A stretch of 64,000 bases of DNA from Lapidilactobacillus achengensis (GTDB lineage: Bacteria > Bacillota > Bacilli > Lactobacillales > Lactobacillaceae), in the NCBI RefSeq assembly GCF_003946655.1, contig NZ_RHOV01000013.1, positions 1 through 64,000 of the forward strand. The letters run 5' to 3'. This document shows positions 40,341 through 48,054 of this stretch, piece after piece; within the stretch, counting starts at the first letter, position 1, and each line of letters starts with the position of its first letter. The notes beneath the pieces are model-generated. The model had not been told where the DNA came from, made no database searches, and saw only the letters and a program-made list of their open reading frames with translations. Made by a program: the position numbers and the translations under genes.

Positions 40341-40369
40341 AGATTTCTCAGTAATGAGGAATCTTTTTG
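40341..40369 (+). terminator. Inward terminator at IS left end
   Basis: AGATTTCTC / GAGGAATCT, 9-bp stem with one G-U, then T5 on the plus strand. It would stop transcription entering the IS from the rpsI side. Confidence 0.6.
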
Positions 40370-40468
40370 TTGTTGTATCGATTAGCCGAATGTGATCAGT
40401 GCAAGTATCACTTTATCTGAATTGATTGTAGCCTAAATAAACATAACATCCTTATCGTTTTGAAAATA

Positions 40469-41707
40469 TTAGGCAGTTAGTTGGTAAATTCGTTTGAACA
40501 TATTTGCTTGATTGGAAAAGCCATAGCACGAACGCTTGAGTAACTTGATTTTGCGGTTGACGCCCTCAATGGGCCCGTTTGAATATGGCGACGTTGCCGC
40601 ATTGATGACACCACTTAGATTCTTTCGTAACGTTGCCATTGCAGTATCCAAAACAGATCCATTCCGTTGATAAGTAGTGATTAAAGTCGACAGTTCTTGA
40701 AAGTTACCGCTCATCAGCGAGTCATGAATATCACGATAAGTTTGATAAGCTGTTTTAAACTCTACAGAGGTACTAATACCTAAGTCAATGGCGTTTTGTT
40801 CAGTTGAATATTCGTTGAGACCATACAAGTAATAAGCGTGCTTGGCATCTGGGTGTGCCTTATGGAATAGCTTCCAATGTGATTTGAGCACCTTGTGCTC
40901 ACGCGAATGAACGTCAAGCTGTTTGAGGCACTGGACCCTAATCTGATCCATTGCCCGAGCAACCAATTGAATGATGTGGAAGCGGTCAATGATAATTATC
41001 GCATTAGGAAATAATTCGTGTACGATGAGCCGATATGAAGCGTTCATGTCCATGATGACTCGTTTGACCGCGGCGCGGTCAGTTATAGTGTACTGGTTGA
41101 GAAAGAACTCTTTGATGTTCTTATTCAGACGACCGCCTAGGACTGTCACTGCTTTATGTGTGTCGGCGTCGATGCAGATGAAAGACATTGCGTTATGAGT
41201 AGAGCGAAACTCATCAAAACACAGATTCACAGGGAGTCTCCAACTGGCGTGTGGATGGATGTTTGCGTGAAGGATCCGCTGAACTGAGTTGGTCGAAATG
41301 CCGGTTAAGGTAGCGATAGTCTTTAGCGGCAGCGACTGACCGGAAAGCTGTAAAGCATGAATAGACAGGTTATTCCCGATGGTGTGATTGGCCCTAACAA
41401 CCGTTGTCGTTGCCGTACAGGTGCGGTGACAATTTGGGCAACGCCAGCGTTGTTTGTTTAGCTCCAGCACTACGGGCTGGCCTATCGGCCCATCAACGTG
41501 GATATGTGTTAGCTTATGTCCATTACGACGTAAGTCATCAGAGCCACACTTAGGACAGCGTTTCAGCACATACGTTAACTCTGCGGTAATCACCAAGTAC
41601 TTCTTCCTCCGAGAACCTTCACCATAAGAATCTTGCCTCGAATCTTGAATATGAATATTTGTATCTGTAATTCCAAGCAATTTAAGTGTACAATCAGTTT
41701 GGGACAT
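40469..41707 (-). CDS. ISL3-family transposase
   Basis: 412 aa. N-terminal zinc-binding region with [15 protein letters not shown] and CPNCHRTC (about 38-95), an HTH (about 110-140, [20 protein letters not shown]), and the DDE-type catalytic core: D in [13 protein letters not shown] in IIIDRFHII and the late E in [20 protein letters not shown] (about 377-396). Length fits intact members. The start lies downstream of a TATACT-containing promoter near the right end. Confidence 0.92.
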   Translation of the reverse strand: MSQTDCTLKLLGITDTNIHIQDSRQDSYGEGSRRKKYLVITAELTYVLKRCPKCGSDDLRRNGHKLTHIHVDGPIGQPVVLELNKQRWRCPNCHRTCTATTTVVRANHTIGNNLSIHALQLSGQSLPLKTIATLTGISTNSVQRILHANIHPHASWRLPVNLCFDEFRSTHNAMSFICIDADTHKAVTVLGGRLNKNIKEFFLNQYTITDRAAVKRVIMDMNASYRLIVHELFPNAIIIIDRFHIIQLVARAMDQIRVQCLKQLDVHSREHKVLKSHWKLFHKAHPDAKHAYYLYGLNEYSTEQNAIDLGISTSVEFKTAYQTYRDIHDSLMSGNFQELSTLITTYQRNGSVLDTAMATLRKNLSGVINAATSPYSNGPIEGVNRKIKLLKRSCYGFSNQANMFKRIYQLTA

Positions 41708-41786
41708 CTATACCTACCTCGCTTACCTTTGGTTTAGTCACTTAAAGTATAGCACTAGGAGGCGTAGATGCCTTTTTATGTCATCA

Positions 41787-41843
41787 AAAAAGTCTAGAAC
41801 TCCTGGTGTGAAATCATCTTTCAACACCAAAAATTCTAGACCC
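41787..41843 (-). terminator. IS right end acting as integrase terminator
   Basis: On the minus strand TCTAGAATTTTTGGTG pairs with CACCAGGAGTTCTAGA (16 bp with G-U pairs), then CTTTTTT. It directly follows the integrase stop TGA at 41814-41816. Confidence 0.75.
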
Positions 41844-43115
41844 GTCTTTTTTTGTAGAAATCCCCACCAAAGTCCCCACCGAATCCCCACGACTATTTTT
41901 ATTTAAATTATCATAGGTAAAGTTAGCTGGAGTTAAATCCACAACATTATTTGCATTAACATAAACACGAGTTGTTCCAATATTCGAATGAGTTAATGCT
42001 TCTGAAATTTTTTCAAGTGACATACCATGGAGTTTAGCTAAAGTTGCGGTTGTATGACGTAACTTGTGCGGTGAACAAGACTTTAAATTAGGATGACGCC
42101 TATGGATAGATTTCATCCGATAATTTAAATAATCTGTATGAAGTCGCTGATTTAAATTGCCTTGACGATCACAATAAGTAAATAAGAATTGATCTCGTGT
42201 TTGCTTAATATTTAATTCCGCAAGCTCGTTTTTCTGTCGTTGTTTCCATTCGATCAGCATTCTCTCTAAACGATCTGGCAGTGAGAATTGCGTATTTTTA
42301 TTTCCTTTTGTATTTTTAACATTACCGAATTTGTCTAGTGCTTGAGTGAGATAGATGGTCTTGTTTTTAAAATCAACGTGTTTCCATTGCAATGCGTACG
42401 TTTCTGATTTTCGATCAGATAAGAAGAAAGTTGTCCAGAATAACGTATAATCTTGATATGAAAGTGATCCATCATCCAAGTCTTCTTGAACAGCCTGAAA
42501 CCATGCCATCAGCTCGGTGTCAGTAAGGTATTTATCTTCATCACATTTTGCAGTTTTTAAATGATTTTTCTTGATGGCTTTTACTTTTCTAAGACTTTTG
42601 CTAAGTCGGTTAGACTCGATATACTCATATTCTTCCGCTAGGTCGAATACCTGATTCACATAGCTACGAATAACTTTAAAATTAGCATATTCTTTTGCTT
42701 TTGCATTCATTTTTTGAATGACGAATTGGCGGTGCTGGTTAAGATAATTAAGTGAATAGGCTCCAAACATTGGTAAAATATGAAGCCTAAAAAGATCTTC
42801 GGTATTTTGAATGGTTACAATACTAGGCGGTTGTGTGTAAGAACTTGTTAAGCCACTTTTATAATCATCTAACCAGACGTCCTTGTAAAAGTCCTTAAAA
42901 AGAGCTTCACCGCCCAATTCAAAAGAACTGATACTGTTGTTGTTTCTGAACTTGATAATCCTGTTTTCGAATTCAAGTTCGGCTTGTTTGGCCTCCTTTC
43001 TCGTTTTAAAAATTTTATCGTAGTCAGGATTCGATAGACCAAGAGATTGCATGATATCAATAGGATACTTTTTCCTAACACGATAAGTATTATTTTTTGT
43101 TTTTGTAATGCTCAT
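41814..43115 (-). CDS. Tyrosine site-specific integrase (3' end replaced by IS)
   Basis: 433 aa. N-terminal AP2-like arm-binding domain (about 1-50), core-binding domain (about 65-170), and catalytic domain with R in LSDRKSETYALQWKHVD, HKLRHTTA (H-x-x-R), LTHSNIGTT and the nucleophile Y in TRVYVNANN. All expected catalytic residues are present. The last nine codons (GSRIFGVER and stop) come from the IS right end; joining across the target duplication would restore an end TKKDTHKNVDAL, stop near 40262. Activity is probably kept because the change lies after the catalytic Tyr. AAAGGAG precedes the ATG. Confidence 0.9.
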   Translation of the reverse strand: MSITKTKNNTYRVRKKYPIDIMQSLGLSNPDYDKIFKTRKEAKQAELEFENRIIKFRNNNSISSFELGGEALFKDFYKDVWLDDYKSGLTSSYTQPPSIVTIQNTEDLFRLHILPMFGAYSLNYLNQHRQFVIQKMNAKAKEYANFKVIRSYVNQVFDLAEEYEYIESNRLSKSLRKVKAIKKNHLKTAKCDEDKYLTDTELMAWFQAVQEDLDDGSLSYQDYTLFWTTFFLSDRKSETYALQWKHVDFKNKTIYLTQALDKFGNVKNTKGNKNTQFSLPDRLERMLIEWKQRQKNELAELNIKQTRDQFLFTYCDRQGNLNQRLHTDYLNYRMKSIHRRHPNLKSCSPHKLRHTTATLAKLHGMSLEKISEALTHSNIGTTRVYVNANNVVDLTPANFTYDNLNKNSRGDSVGTLVGISTKKDGSRIFGVER

Positions 43116-43157
43116 AGTTAAAAACTCCTTTGTTTGCGAGTCAAAGGTGTAACGATA

Positions 43158-43421
43158 TTATACTCGCGAATTTAGCCATTTATCAATAGCAACACGATCA
43201 AAACGACGTGTGTTCCCAACTAAAATGAAGGGCAAGCCATATCCGATCCATTTGTCTAAAGTGTTATTAGAAATTTTTAAGTAGTCGCATGTTTCTTGTT
43301 TATTCATATAACGATTATTAATGGTTAGCTGAGTGAGTGTACTTTTCACTTCATCTAAAATGTTTTTAACTAGTTCTTGTTCAGTTAGATTTTGTTGATT
43401 ATCAGTATTTTGTAGCAACAT
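43158..43421 (-). CDS. Excisionase-type helix-turn-helix protein
   Basis: 87 aa. An N-terminal acidic/Gln-rich segment and a C-terminal MerR-like winged helix (MNKQETCDYLKISNNTLDKW, about 39-58, then NTRRFDRVAIDKWLNSR) as in the excisionase/DNA-binding family. Placed 42 bp before the integrase gene, so it probably directs excision. GGAGG precedes the ATG. Confidence 0.82.
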   Translation of the reverse strand: MLLQNTDNQQNLTEQELVKNILDEVKSTLTQLTINNRYMNKQETCDYLKISNNTLDKWIGYGLPFILVGNTRRFDRVAIDKWLNSRV

Positions 43422-43449
43422 GTTTAATTACCTCCATGATATAATGAGG

Positions 43450-43468
43450 TTGCAAGTAAAACTTGCAA
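43450..43468 (-). promoter_or_regulatory. Palindrome overlapping the putative excisionase promoter
   Basis: TTGCAAGT-AAA-ACTTGCAA, 8-bp perfect arms. On the minus strand one TTGCAA lies 17-19 bp before ATTATATC, so the palindrome overlaps the -35 region. A second arm pair GATTAG/CTAATC lies next to it. Confidence 0.5.
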
Positions 43469-43485
43469 ACCGATTAGGGGACTAA

Positions 43486-44817
43486 TCACTTAAGCTTGCC
43501 GGCGGTTGTGATTTGTTCCTTTTTTTTCCATTTCATATTTTTGTTAATTAATTTTAGGATTTGTTGAATTGCATCTGCCTTTTTATATAAGCCATTTTTC
43601 GAGAAACGATAAGATGAGTTATGCAGAGAATGATATTTGCTATTGTGATGCCAAAAGTCTCGGATTGGATTACATACTAATAATTTGTTATTTGAGAAAC
43701 TAATCCAAAAATCAATTCGGCGATAAAATTGTCCTAAATCCTCCATACTGTTAAATTTTGGGTGATTAAAAAATTGATAGGGCGGAACGGGACTGGTAAT
43801 AATAATGACTTTAGCAGCGCCAAATTTGTTATGGTATCTAGCTGAAATAGGGCTAATATTATGTGGATCTAAGAGTTTAAGCCAGTCAAGGAAACCTAAT
43901 GTTTCACCTCGAACATCGTCAAGAAAGAGGATTTCCTGTCCGCAATATTCATCAAAAGGATTAGTTGAAGCAGTAACACAACATTCCCAGTAATAGTTAT
44001 GCTCTTTTTGCACAGCTTTTTGGATTTGGCGTACAAGTAATTTACCAAGCTTGGTTTTACCAACTCCAGCAGTACCAGATATAAAAATAATTGTTTTTTT
44101 GAATTTACCCGCTTCAATATTGCGTTGTGCGGTAATACTTTTGCGCTCACCAATGACGGCAAAAGCATCATTTATCTTGGAACTATTAAGACCATAAACC
44201 ATATATAAATCTTCATCGCTCATTATTTGACTTTTTGTTAATTTACCCTGTAATACTTGGGAGATAAGATAATCGACACTCTGCATTGAGTTTTGTGCTT
44301 CTTTGGTGGCTCGTCCACGTAGCCAAGTTTCACGGCGTCGATTATAAACACTTGAGTAATCTTCGCCAACAGCAGTCGTCACATCTTTTGGATTGTATTG
44401 GAACTTATCCTTATCTTTTGCGTGGACGAGGTAGGCAAGAAGGTTATCGTAGCCATACCGTCCCGATTTAGCTTTTTCAAGGTATTGCGGTTCGACACCG
44501 ATTGTCATTGCCAAGTTGTTAATTGTATTACCTTTGTCAAATTTTAATAAGAAATGAACGTGATCTTCTTTTTGACGAATGCTATTTTGTTGCTTTTCTG
44601 CATTCCAAATTGTTTCTGTATCTTTGTTGTGAATAATACCGTATGCTTCTGAAACTTTGACATCACTTTGATTTAACCGTTGTACGACATCTTCTAATAA
44701 TGGACGAGTATCACCATTCTGTGCTTGAATAATTGGTTGTTCATCCCATCCATGCCAAAACTCTGTTTGTAATTGTTGAGCAATCATTACGCAAGTTAAA
44801 TTACTATCTTTTGCCAT
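43486..44817 (-). CDS. Rolling-circle-type Rep: HUH endonuclease fused to SF3 helicase
   Basis: 443 aa. The N-terminal HUH domain has H86-V-H88 (DHVHFLLKF) and a Tyr motif around Y129 (NLLAYLVHAKDKDKFQY), like Rep_2/pMV158-type initiators. The C-terminal ATPase has Walker A GTAGVGKT (248-255), Walker B EILFLDDV (about 295-302) and motif C IIITSPVPP (about 338-346), the SF3 pattern seen in CRESS-DNA-type Reps of bacterial plasmids and integrated elements. Likely nicks an origin in the circular form and unwinds it; may also serve as relaxase. The 5' intergenic region has nested inverted repeats. Confidence 0.82.
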   Translation of the reverse strand: MAKDSNLTCVMIAQQLQTEFWHGWDEQPIIQAQNGDTRPLLEDVVQRLNQSDVKVSEAYGIIHNKDTETIWNAEKQQNSIRQKEDHVHFLLKFDKGNTINNLAMTIGVEPQYLEKAKSGRYGYDNLLAYLVHAKDKDKFQYNPKDVTTAVGEDYSSVYNRRRETWLRGRATKEAQNSMQSVDYLISQVLQGKLTKSQIMSDEDLYMVYGLNSSKINDAFAVIGERKSITAQRNIEAGKFKKTIIFISGTAGVGKTKLGKLLVRQIQKAVQKEHNYYWECCVTASTNPFDEYCGQEILFLDDVRGETLGFLDWLKLLDPHNISPISARYHNKFGAAKVIIITSPVPPYQFFNHPKFNSMEDLGQFYRRIDFWISFSNNKLLVCNPIRDFWHHNSKYHSLHNSSYRFSKNGLYKKADAIQQILKLINKNMKWKKKEQITTAGKLK

Positions 44818-44844
44818 TTTAAATAACCTTACCTTTCTTTTCTT

Positions 44845-44961
44845 CTAACTATTCCAAGTTTGAACTGCTGTAATCTCTTACTTGTATTGCTGTTTTTGTA
44901 GCGATTGGAATTATTACGGCACATCGACAAGCCCTGTGCCGTAGCGCGTAGGAATAGTTAG
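44845..44961. other. Candidate replication origin / nick region (nested inverted repeats)
   Basis: An 11-bp perfect inverted repeat CTAACTATTCC (44845-44855) / GGAATAGTTAG (44951-44961) encloses a hairpin TACGGCACA (44915-44923) / TGTGCCGTA (44935-44943) with loop TCGACAAGCCC. It lies directly upstream of rep. The hairpin with exposed loop is the kind of site HUH Reps nick; function is inferred from place and shape. Confidence 0.5.
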
Positions 44962-44985
44962 AGTTAAATTTAAAATTTTATGTAA

Positions 44986-45018
44986 GCATGGCAACGCGCG
45001 CGTTGCCATGCATTTTTT
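44986..45018 (+). terminator. Perfect 26-bp palindrome with T6 (plus-strand terminator)
   Basis: GCATGGCAACGCG and its complement CGCGTTGCCATGC abut, followed by A and T6 on the plus strand. No plus-strand gene precedes it, so it may end a short RNA antisense to the rep leader. Confidence 0.7.
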
Positions 45019-45034
45019 GATATTGCTTTTTAAT

Positions 45035-46378
45035 CTAGATAAACCATGGAGCTTCGAAAAAATGTGGTGTTTCCCATTTTTTACCACTAGTAATTATTCT
45101 TGCCACACCTTGCCCAACCTTATAATTTCGTTTGGGTAAATCAGCAAAACCAGCCATCAGGAATCTTCTTTCATCGGCGGAATCAGCAGCCCCAGCCAGC
45201 ATTATGACAGCGTCAGAACAGTTTACGCGAGCTAAACTAGGCAAAAACGCTTCTTTAGTTGCAAACTGAGAGATAGCAATAACATGAATTCCAGCTGCTC
45301 CACCGGTTGCAGTTAACTTATTGATCGAAACTTCCCACCGCTTTTTGAGTGACTTATCGAGTTCTAACGCAGCATTTAAATTACCGATTTCATCAAAAAA
45401 TAATCCGATATCGACAAGATCAGGAAGGTCAAGATATTTTTCTTGCCCTGCATCATTGATCTTATTTAAGCGTTCTAACATAACTTCACACCAATATTCA
45501 GCGCGCTCAACGATTTCAAGTGTATTGCTTTTACCGCTAAACTCTTTGACATAGCGATCAAATTTAGCAGAATTGTATTCAACAATCCAGCCCTGCAACT
45601 GCATTAATCTTGCCATATACCGACCACACAGAACTGACTTTCCGGCCCGAGTTCGTGCAATGACGCTCAGATGTGGTGTCATCTCTGCATGCCAGACTAA
45701 GTCTTTTGACAACAAAATGGCATGTGGATCTTTGCTGATATAGCCAGATAATGTATCTTCTTTTTCGTTAATTATTAGTTTGAAAGAAGTTAGTGTGTCT
45801 TCAAAATGAAACAGCATATAACTATCGTTTGTTGTCAGTTCTGATGATGTTACGGCAAAACGCTTGTATTTACCACTTAGGATTCCTGAGATTTTTTGCT
45901 CGTACTTATCTCGATCCATGCGATCATATGTGGCTATGTTCTCAATAGCAATGTAACCGTAGTTACAATCATCAGATACCCATACATATACAAGGGGAAA
46001 CTCATCTCCAAACCGCGTTGAGTTTGAGAGCTTTAAAACATCACTAATTTGTTTATCATTGAAAAGTCGTTTGATTTTTCTTGATAAGTTTTTAGCTTTG
46101 TTACTCATTAATGGTATATCAAGTGTAGTAACCAATTCACGGTGAAAGAACGTGATGACGGATATGAGAAGTAGTACCAGTGATATAACTGCGAATAAAA
46201 TAGTTATATTTCGAAATAATCCAATTAATGAGCTAAAGAAACGTGAATTTTGACAATTAATAAAGATAAAAAAAATGAAACCTGTTAATAAAGAAAATAG
46301 CCCGAAAGCTACCAAAAAAATTTGATAGCTTTGATGACTGCTGTCTTTAGAACGATTAATGCGACGATATTTACGCAT
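45035..46378 (-). CDS. FtsK/TcpA-like DNA translocase (coupling protein candidate)
   Basis: 447 aa. Two N-terminal membrane helices (about 19-41 and 57-77), a cytosolic domain, then an FtsK/SpoIIIE-type ATPase: Walker A region VIARTRAGKSVL (about 239-250, a variant of GxTGSGKS), Walker B VDIGLFFDEIGNL (about 324-336), ISQFATKEAFLPSLARVNC. Such proteins (TcpA in Tn916/pCW3-type elements) pump DNA to a mating channel. It overlaps the preceding small gene by 8 bp. No other conjugation gene is seen. Confidence 0.78.
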   Translation of the reverse strand: MRKYRRINRSKDSSHQSYQIFLVAFGLFSLLTGFIFFIFINCQNSRFFSSLIGLFRNITILFAVISLVLLLISVITFFHRELVTTLDIPLMSNKAKNLSRKIKRLFNDKQISDVLKLSNSTRFGDEFPLVYVWVSDDCNYGYIAIENIATYDRMDRDKYEQKISGILSGKYKRFAVTSSELTTNDSYMLFHFEDTLTSFKLIINEKEDTLSGYISKDPHAILLSKDLVWHAEMTPHLSVIARTRAGKSVLCGRYMARLMQLQGWIVEYNSAKFDRYVKEFSGKSNTLEIVERAEYWCEVMLERLNKINDAGQEKYLDLPDLVDIGLFFDEIGNLNAALELDKSLKKRWEVSINKLTATGGAAGIHVIAISQFATKEAFLPSLARVNCSDAVIMLAGAADSADERRFLMAGFADLPKRNYKVGQGVARIITSGKKWETPHFFEAPWFI

Positions 46379-46721
46379 TACGCTGAATAATTGAAACTAC
46401 ATCAGCGGAATACCAACCACCAAAATTCGTTGATCCGCCACAAACATTTTTGAAGCTTAATGCAGTACCAAACTTAACATCAATTTTAGTTGATACTTTG
46501 ATTGCATATTCTAAGTTTTGATTTGGATCAACAATGGAATAACGATATTTACCATCGCCCATATCTTCAACTAGTCCTGTTGAGAGGACGTTGAGAACTG
46601 GGATGATATCAGTTTTGTACTCATTGCCAGTCCGAGGACTGACTTTTGTTGTTTCTTGTGTTTTGTGACCCAGCACGTCTTCCAAACGTGGAGTCCAGTT
46701 AGGTTTTGCCATGAGCAACAC
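46371..46721 (-). CDS. Hypothetical protein, weakly DUF961-like
   Basis: About 116 aa, start at GTG 46721 or ATG 46712. The C-terminal half (YAIKVSTKIDVKFGTALSF, then WYSADVVSIIQ) recalls the small proteins at the start of Tn916-type transfer regions, but the match is by eye only. Coupled to the FtsK-like gene by an 8-bp overlap, supporting a role in the same process. Confidence 0.6.
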   Translation of the reverse strand: MLLMAKPNWTPRLEDVLGHKTQETTKVSPRTGNEYKTDIIPVLNVLSTGLVEDMGDGKYRYSIVDPNQNLEYAIKVSTKIDVKFGTALSFKNVCGGSTNFGGWYSADVVSIIQRNA

Positions 46722-46733
46722 CAGATCCTTTCT

Positions 46734-46754
46734 GATGCTAAAAGTATTAGCATC
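46734..46754. promoter_or_regulatory. Inverted repeat GATGCTAA/TTAGCATC
   Basis: 8-bp perfect arms with loop AAGTA, just upstream of the DUF961-like gene, in a 105-bp gap with a G-rich stretch. Operator or transfer-origin candidate; no further evidence. Confidence 0.4.
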
Positions 46755-46826
46755 TAACCAAGTGGGACGAGAACCCCCAAATAGGAGGGACGATAGTTTA
46801 ACGACGTGACGACCTTGGTCGACGAT

Positions 46827-47099
46827 TTACAGTTTTGAAAATTCTTTAAAAAATTTGTATTTTAACCAGATTAGATTTTTAAGTATTTGAATAGTATCAG
46901 CATCAGCTGCTTTAATATCTGTTTTTTTAATTGTGGCAAATGAAGCTGATATTGGCGAATACCATAAATCCCAAACGGCTTCTGGTACATTATCCAAGTT
47001 ATTAACTTGTGCTTGTTTCATATAAGCAGTGTTTGAATAATGTGTTAAAAGATGATTTAGTAAAGCTTCACATTGAGTAACTAAAAATTTCTTTATCAT
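46827..47099 (-). CDS. Hypothetical protein, 90 aa
   Basis: No family recognised. Mostly helical with a basic, aromatic C terminus (LIWLKYKFFKEFSKL). A strong GAGGAGG before the ATG and AT-rich composition like its neighbours support it as a real gene. It is the first leftward gene of element 1 and shares a 144-bp divergent region with the R-M operon. Confidence 0.65.
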   Translation of the reverse strand: MIKKFLVTQCEALLNHLLTHYSNTAYMKQAQVNNLDNVPEAVWDLWYSPISASFATIKKTDIKAADADTIQILKNLIWLKYKFFKEFSKL

Positions 47100-47173
47100 T
47101 GCTATTTCCTCCTCATTTACAAAAACAATTCTACAGAAATAAAAAAACTTTCTCCAACTTTCCTGTTAAATAA

Positions 47174-47222
47174 TTAGTTGCTAAAACACTGTAATATAGC
47201 TATTATTTAAGTTAGCAACTAA
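47174..47222 (+). promoter_or_regulatory. Promoter of the type III R-M operon inside an 11-bp inverted repeat
   Basis: TTGCTA (47178-47183), 17-bp spacer and TATTAT (47201-47206). TTAGTTGCTAA (47174-47184) covers the -35 and its exact complement TTAGCAACTAA (47212-47222) lies past the -10, at the expected transcription start. The layout suits a dimeric repressor binding both sites. Confidence 0.72.
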
Positions 47223-47243
47223 CTTTTTTGAGAAAGGTAAAAA

Positions 47244-48008
47244 ATGATAACCAAAAACAATCTCACCTTTAATCTTCAGGGACTGAAAAGAAAGCTAATC
47301 ATTGCCAAAATAAAGAGATTGAATCCTAATTTCGATCAAAGCGACTTACTTTCCAGTTATATAAGCAGAACTAATAAAATTTTCCCCGTCAATTCTTGTC
47401 AAATATATACTAAAGAAGATTGGAATAATTTTGATGAACTTGATTTTAAGCTGACAACGACAGTTTTTAGAGATTTTATCCAAGATACTTTTGGAATAGC
47501 GTTTGGCATTGAAGAAGATGGGAGTTCTAATCATCGCAATAAATTAAATGCTATTATTGCAAAGATAGTTACGACAGATCGGGGGAAAACAACAGTACTA
47601 ACCTTTGGGGAATATGCAGAAATTATTAGGCTAGATGAGTTCACTGAATTCATTGTTCGATATATGAATCCAAGAGAACCCTTGGCGTCTAGGCGAAAAA
47701 AGATGTTAGATGAATTAATGTTCCTGCAAAATAACAGATATATTAATTCGCCCGAATATCAAAATGATAAAAGAAATGATACTTCACAAGTTTCAAAAAT
47801 TTTAAATTTATTGTTTCCAGAAACTGCGGATAAAATTAAAAATGCTTCTATTAATATCGATGAATTTGATGATGAATATCAAAAACAAATTTTTAGTGAG
47901 ATAATGGAAAATAATATCCACGATTTCTCAAGTAATAAAAATATAAAAACGGAAGCATTAAATGATCTCTACGTTATTAATGCTTTTCTCGATGCAATAT
48001 CTCGATGA
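47244..48008 (+). CDS. Unknown protein leading the type III R-M operon
   Basis: 254 aa, no family recognised. Predicted largely helical and soluble, rich in Asn, Asp, Ile and Lys, with no membrane segment. A basic segment near the N terminus (LKRKLIIAKIKRLNPNF) and RRKKMLDELMF near 160 could contact nucleic acid. GAAAGG precedes the ATG. It is 46 bp before mod and shares its promoter, so it may be a control protein or an accessory defence factor. Confidence 0.7.
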   Translation: MITKNNLTFNLQGLKRKLIIAKIKRLNPNFDQSDLLSSYISRTNKIFPVNSCQIYTKEDWNNFDELDFKLTTTVFRDFIQDTFGIAFGIEEDGSSNHRNKLNAIIAKIVTTDRGKTTVLTFGEYAEIIRLDEFTEFIVRYMNPREPLASRRKKMLDELMFLQNNRYINSPEYQNDKRNDTSQVSKILNLLFPETADKIKNASINIDEFDDEYQKQIFSEIMENNIHDFSSNKNIKTEALNDLYVINAFLDAISR

Positions 48009-48054
48009 AATGAAAAAGAATCCTATGATTTTAAAAAGATAAAGGAGCAAAGCA

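Larger units (their letters stand above)
40297..41843 (-). mobile_element. ISL3-family insertion sequence, complete
   Basis: 1547 bp. The ends match: GGGTCT then TGGTGTTGAAAGAT in both (left 40297-40324, right 41816-41843 inverted). Both are flanked by the 8-bp direct repeat GTCTTTTT (40289-40296 and 41844-41851), the duplication size known for ISL3. One transposase gene on the minus strand. A hairpin with T run (40341-40369, plus strand) near the left end and a terminator-like right end may shield it from outside transcription. Confidence 0.92.
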
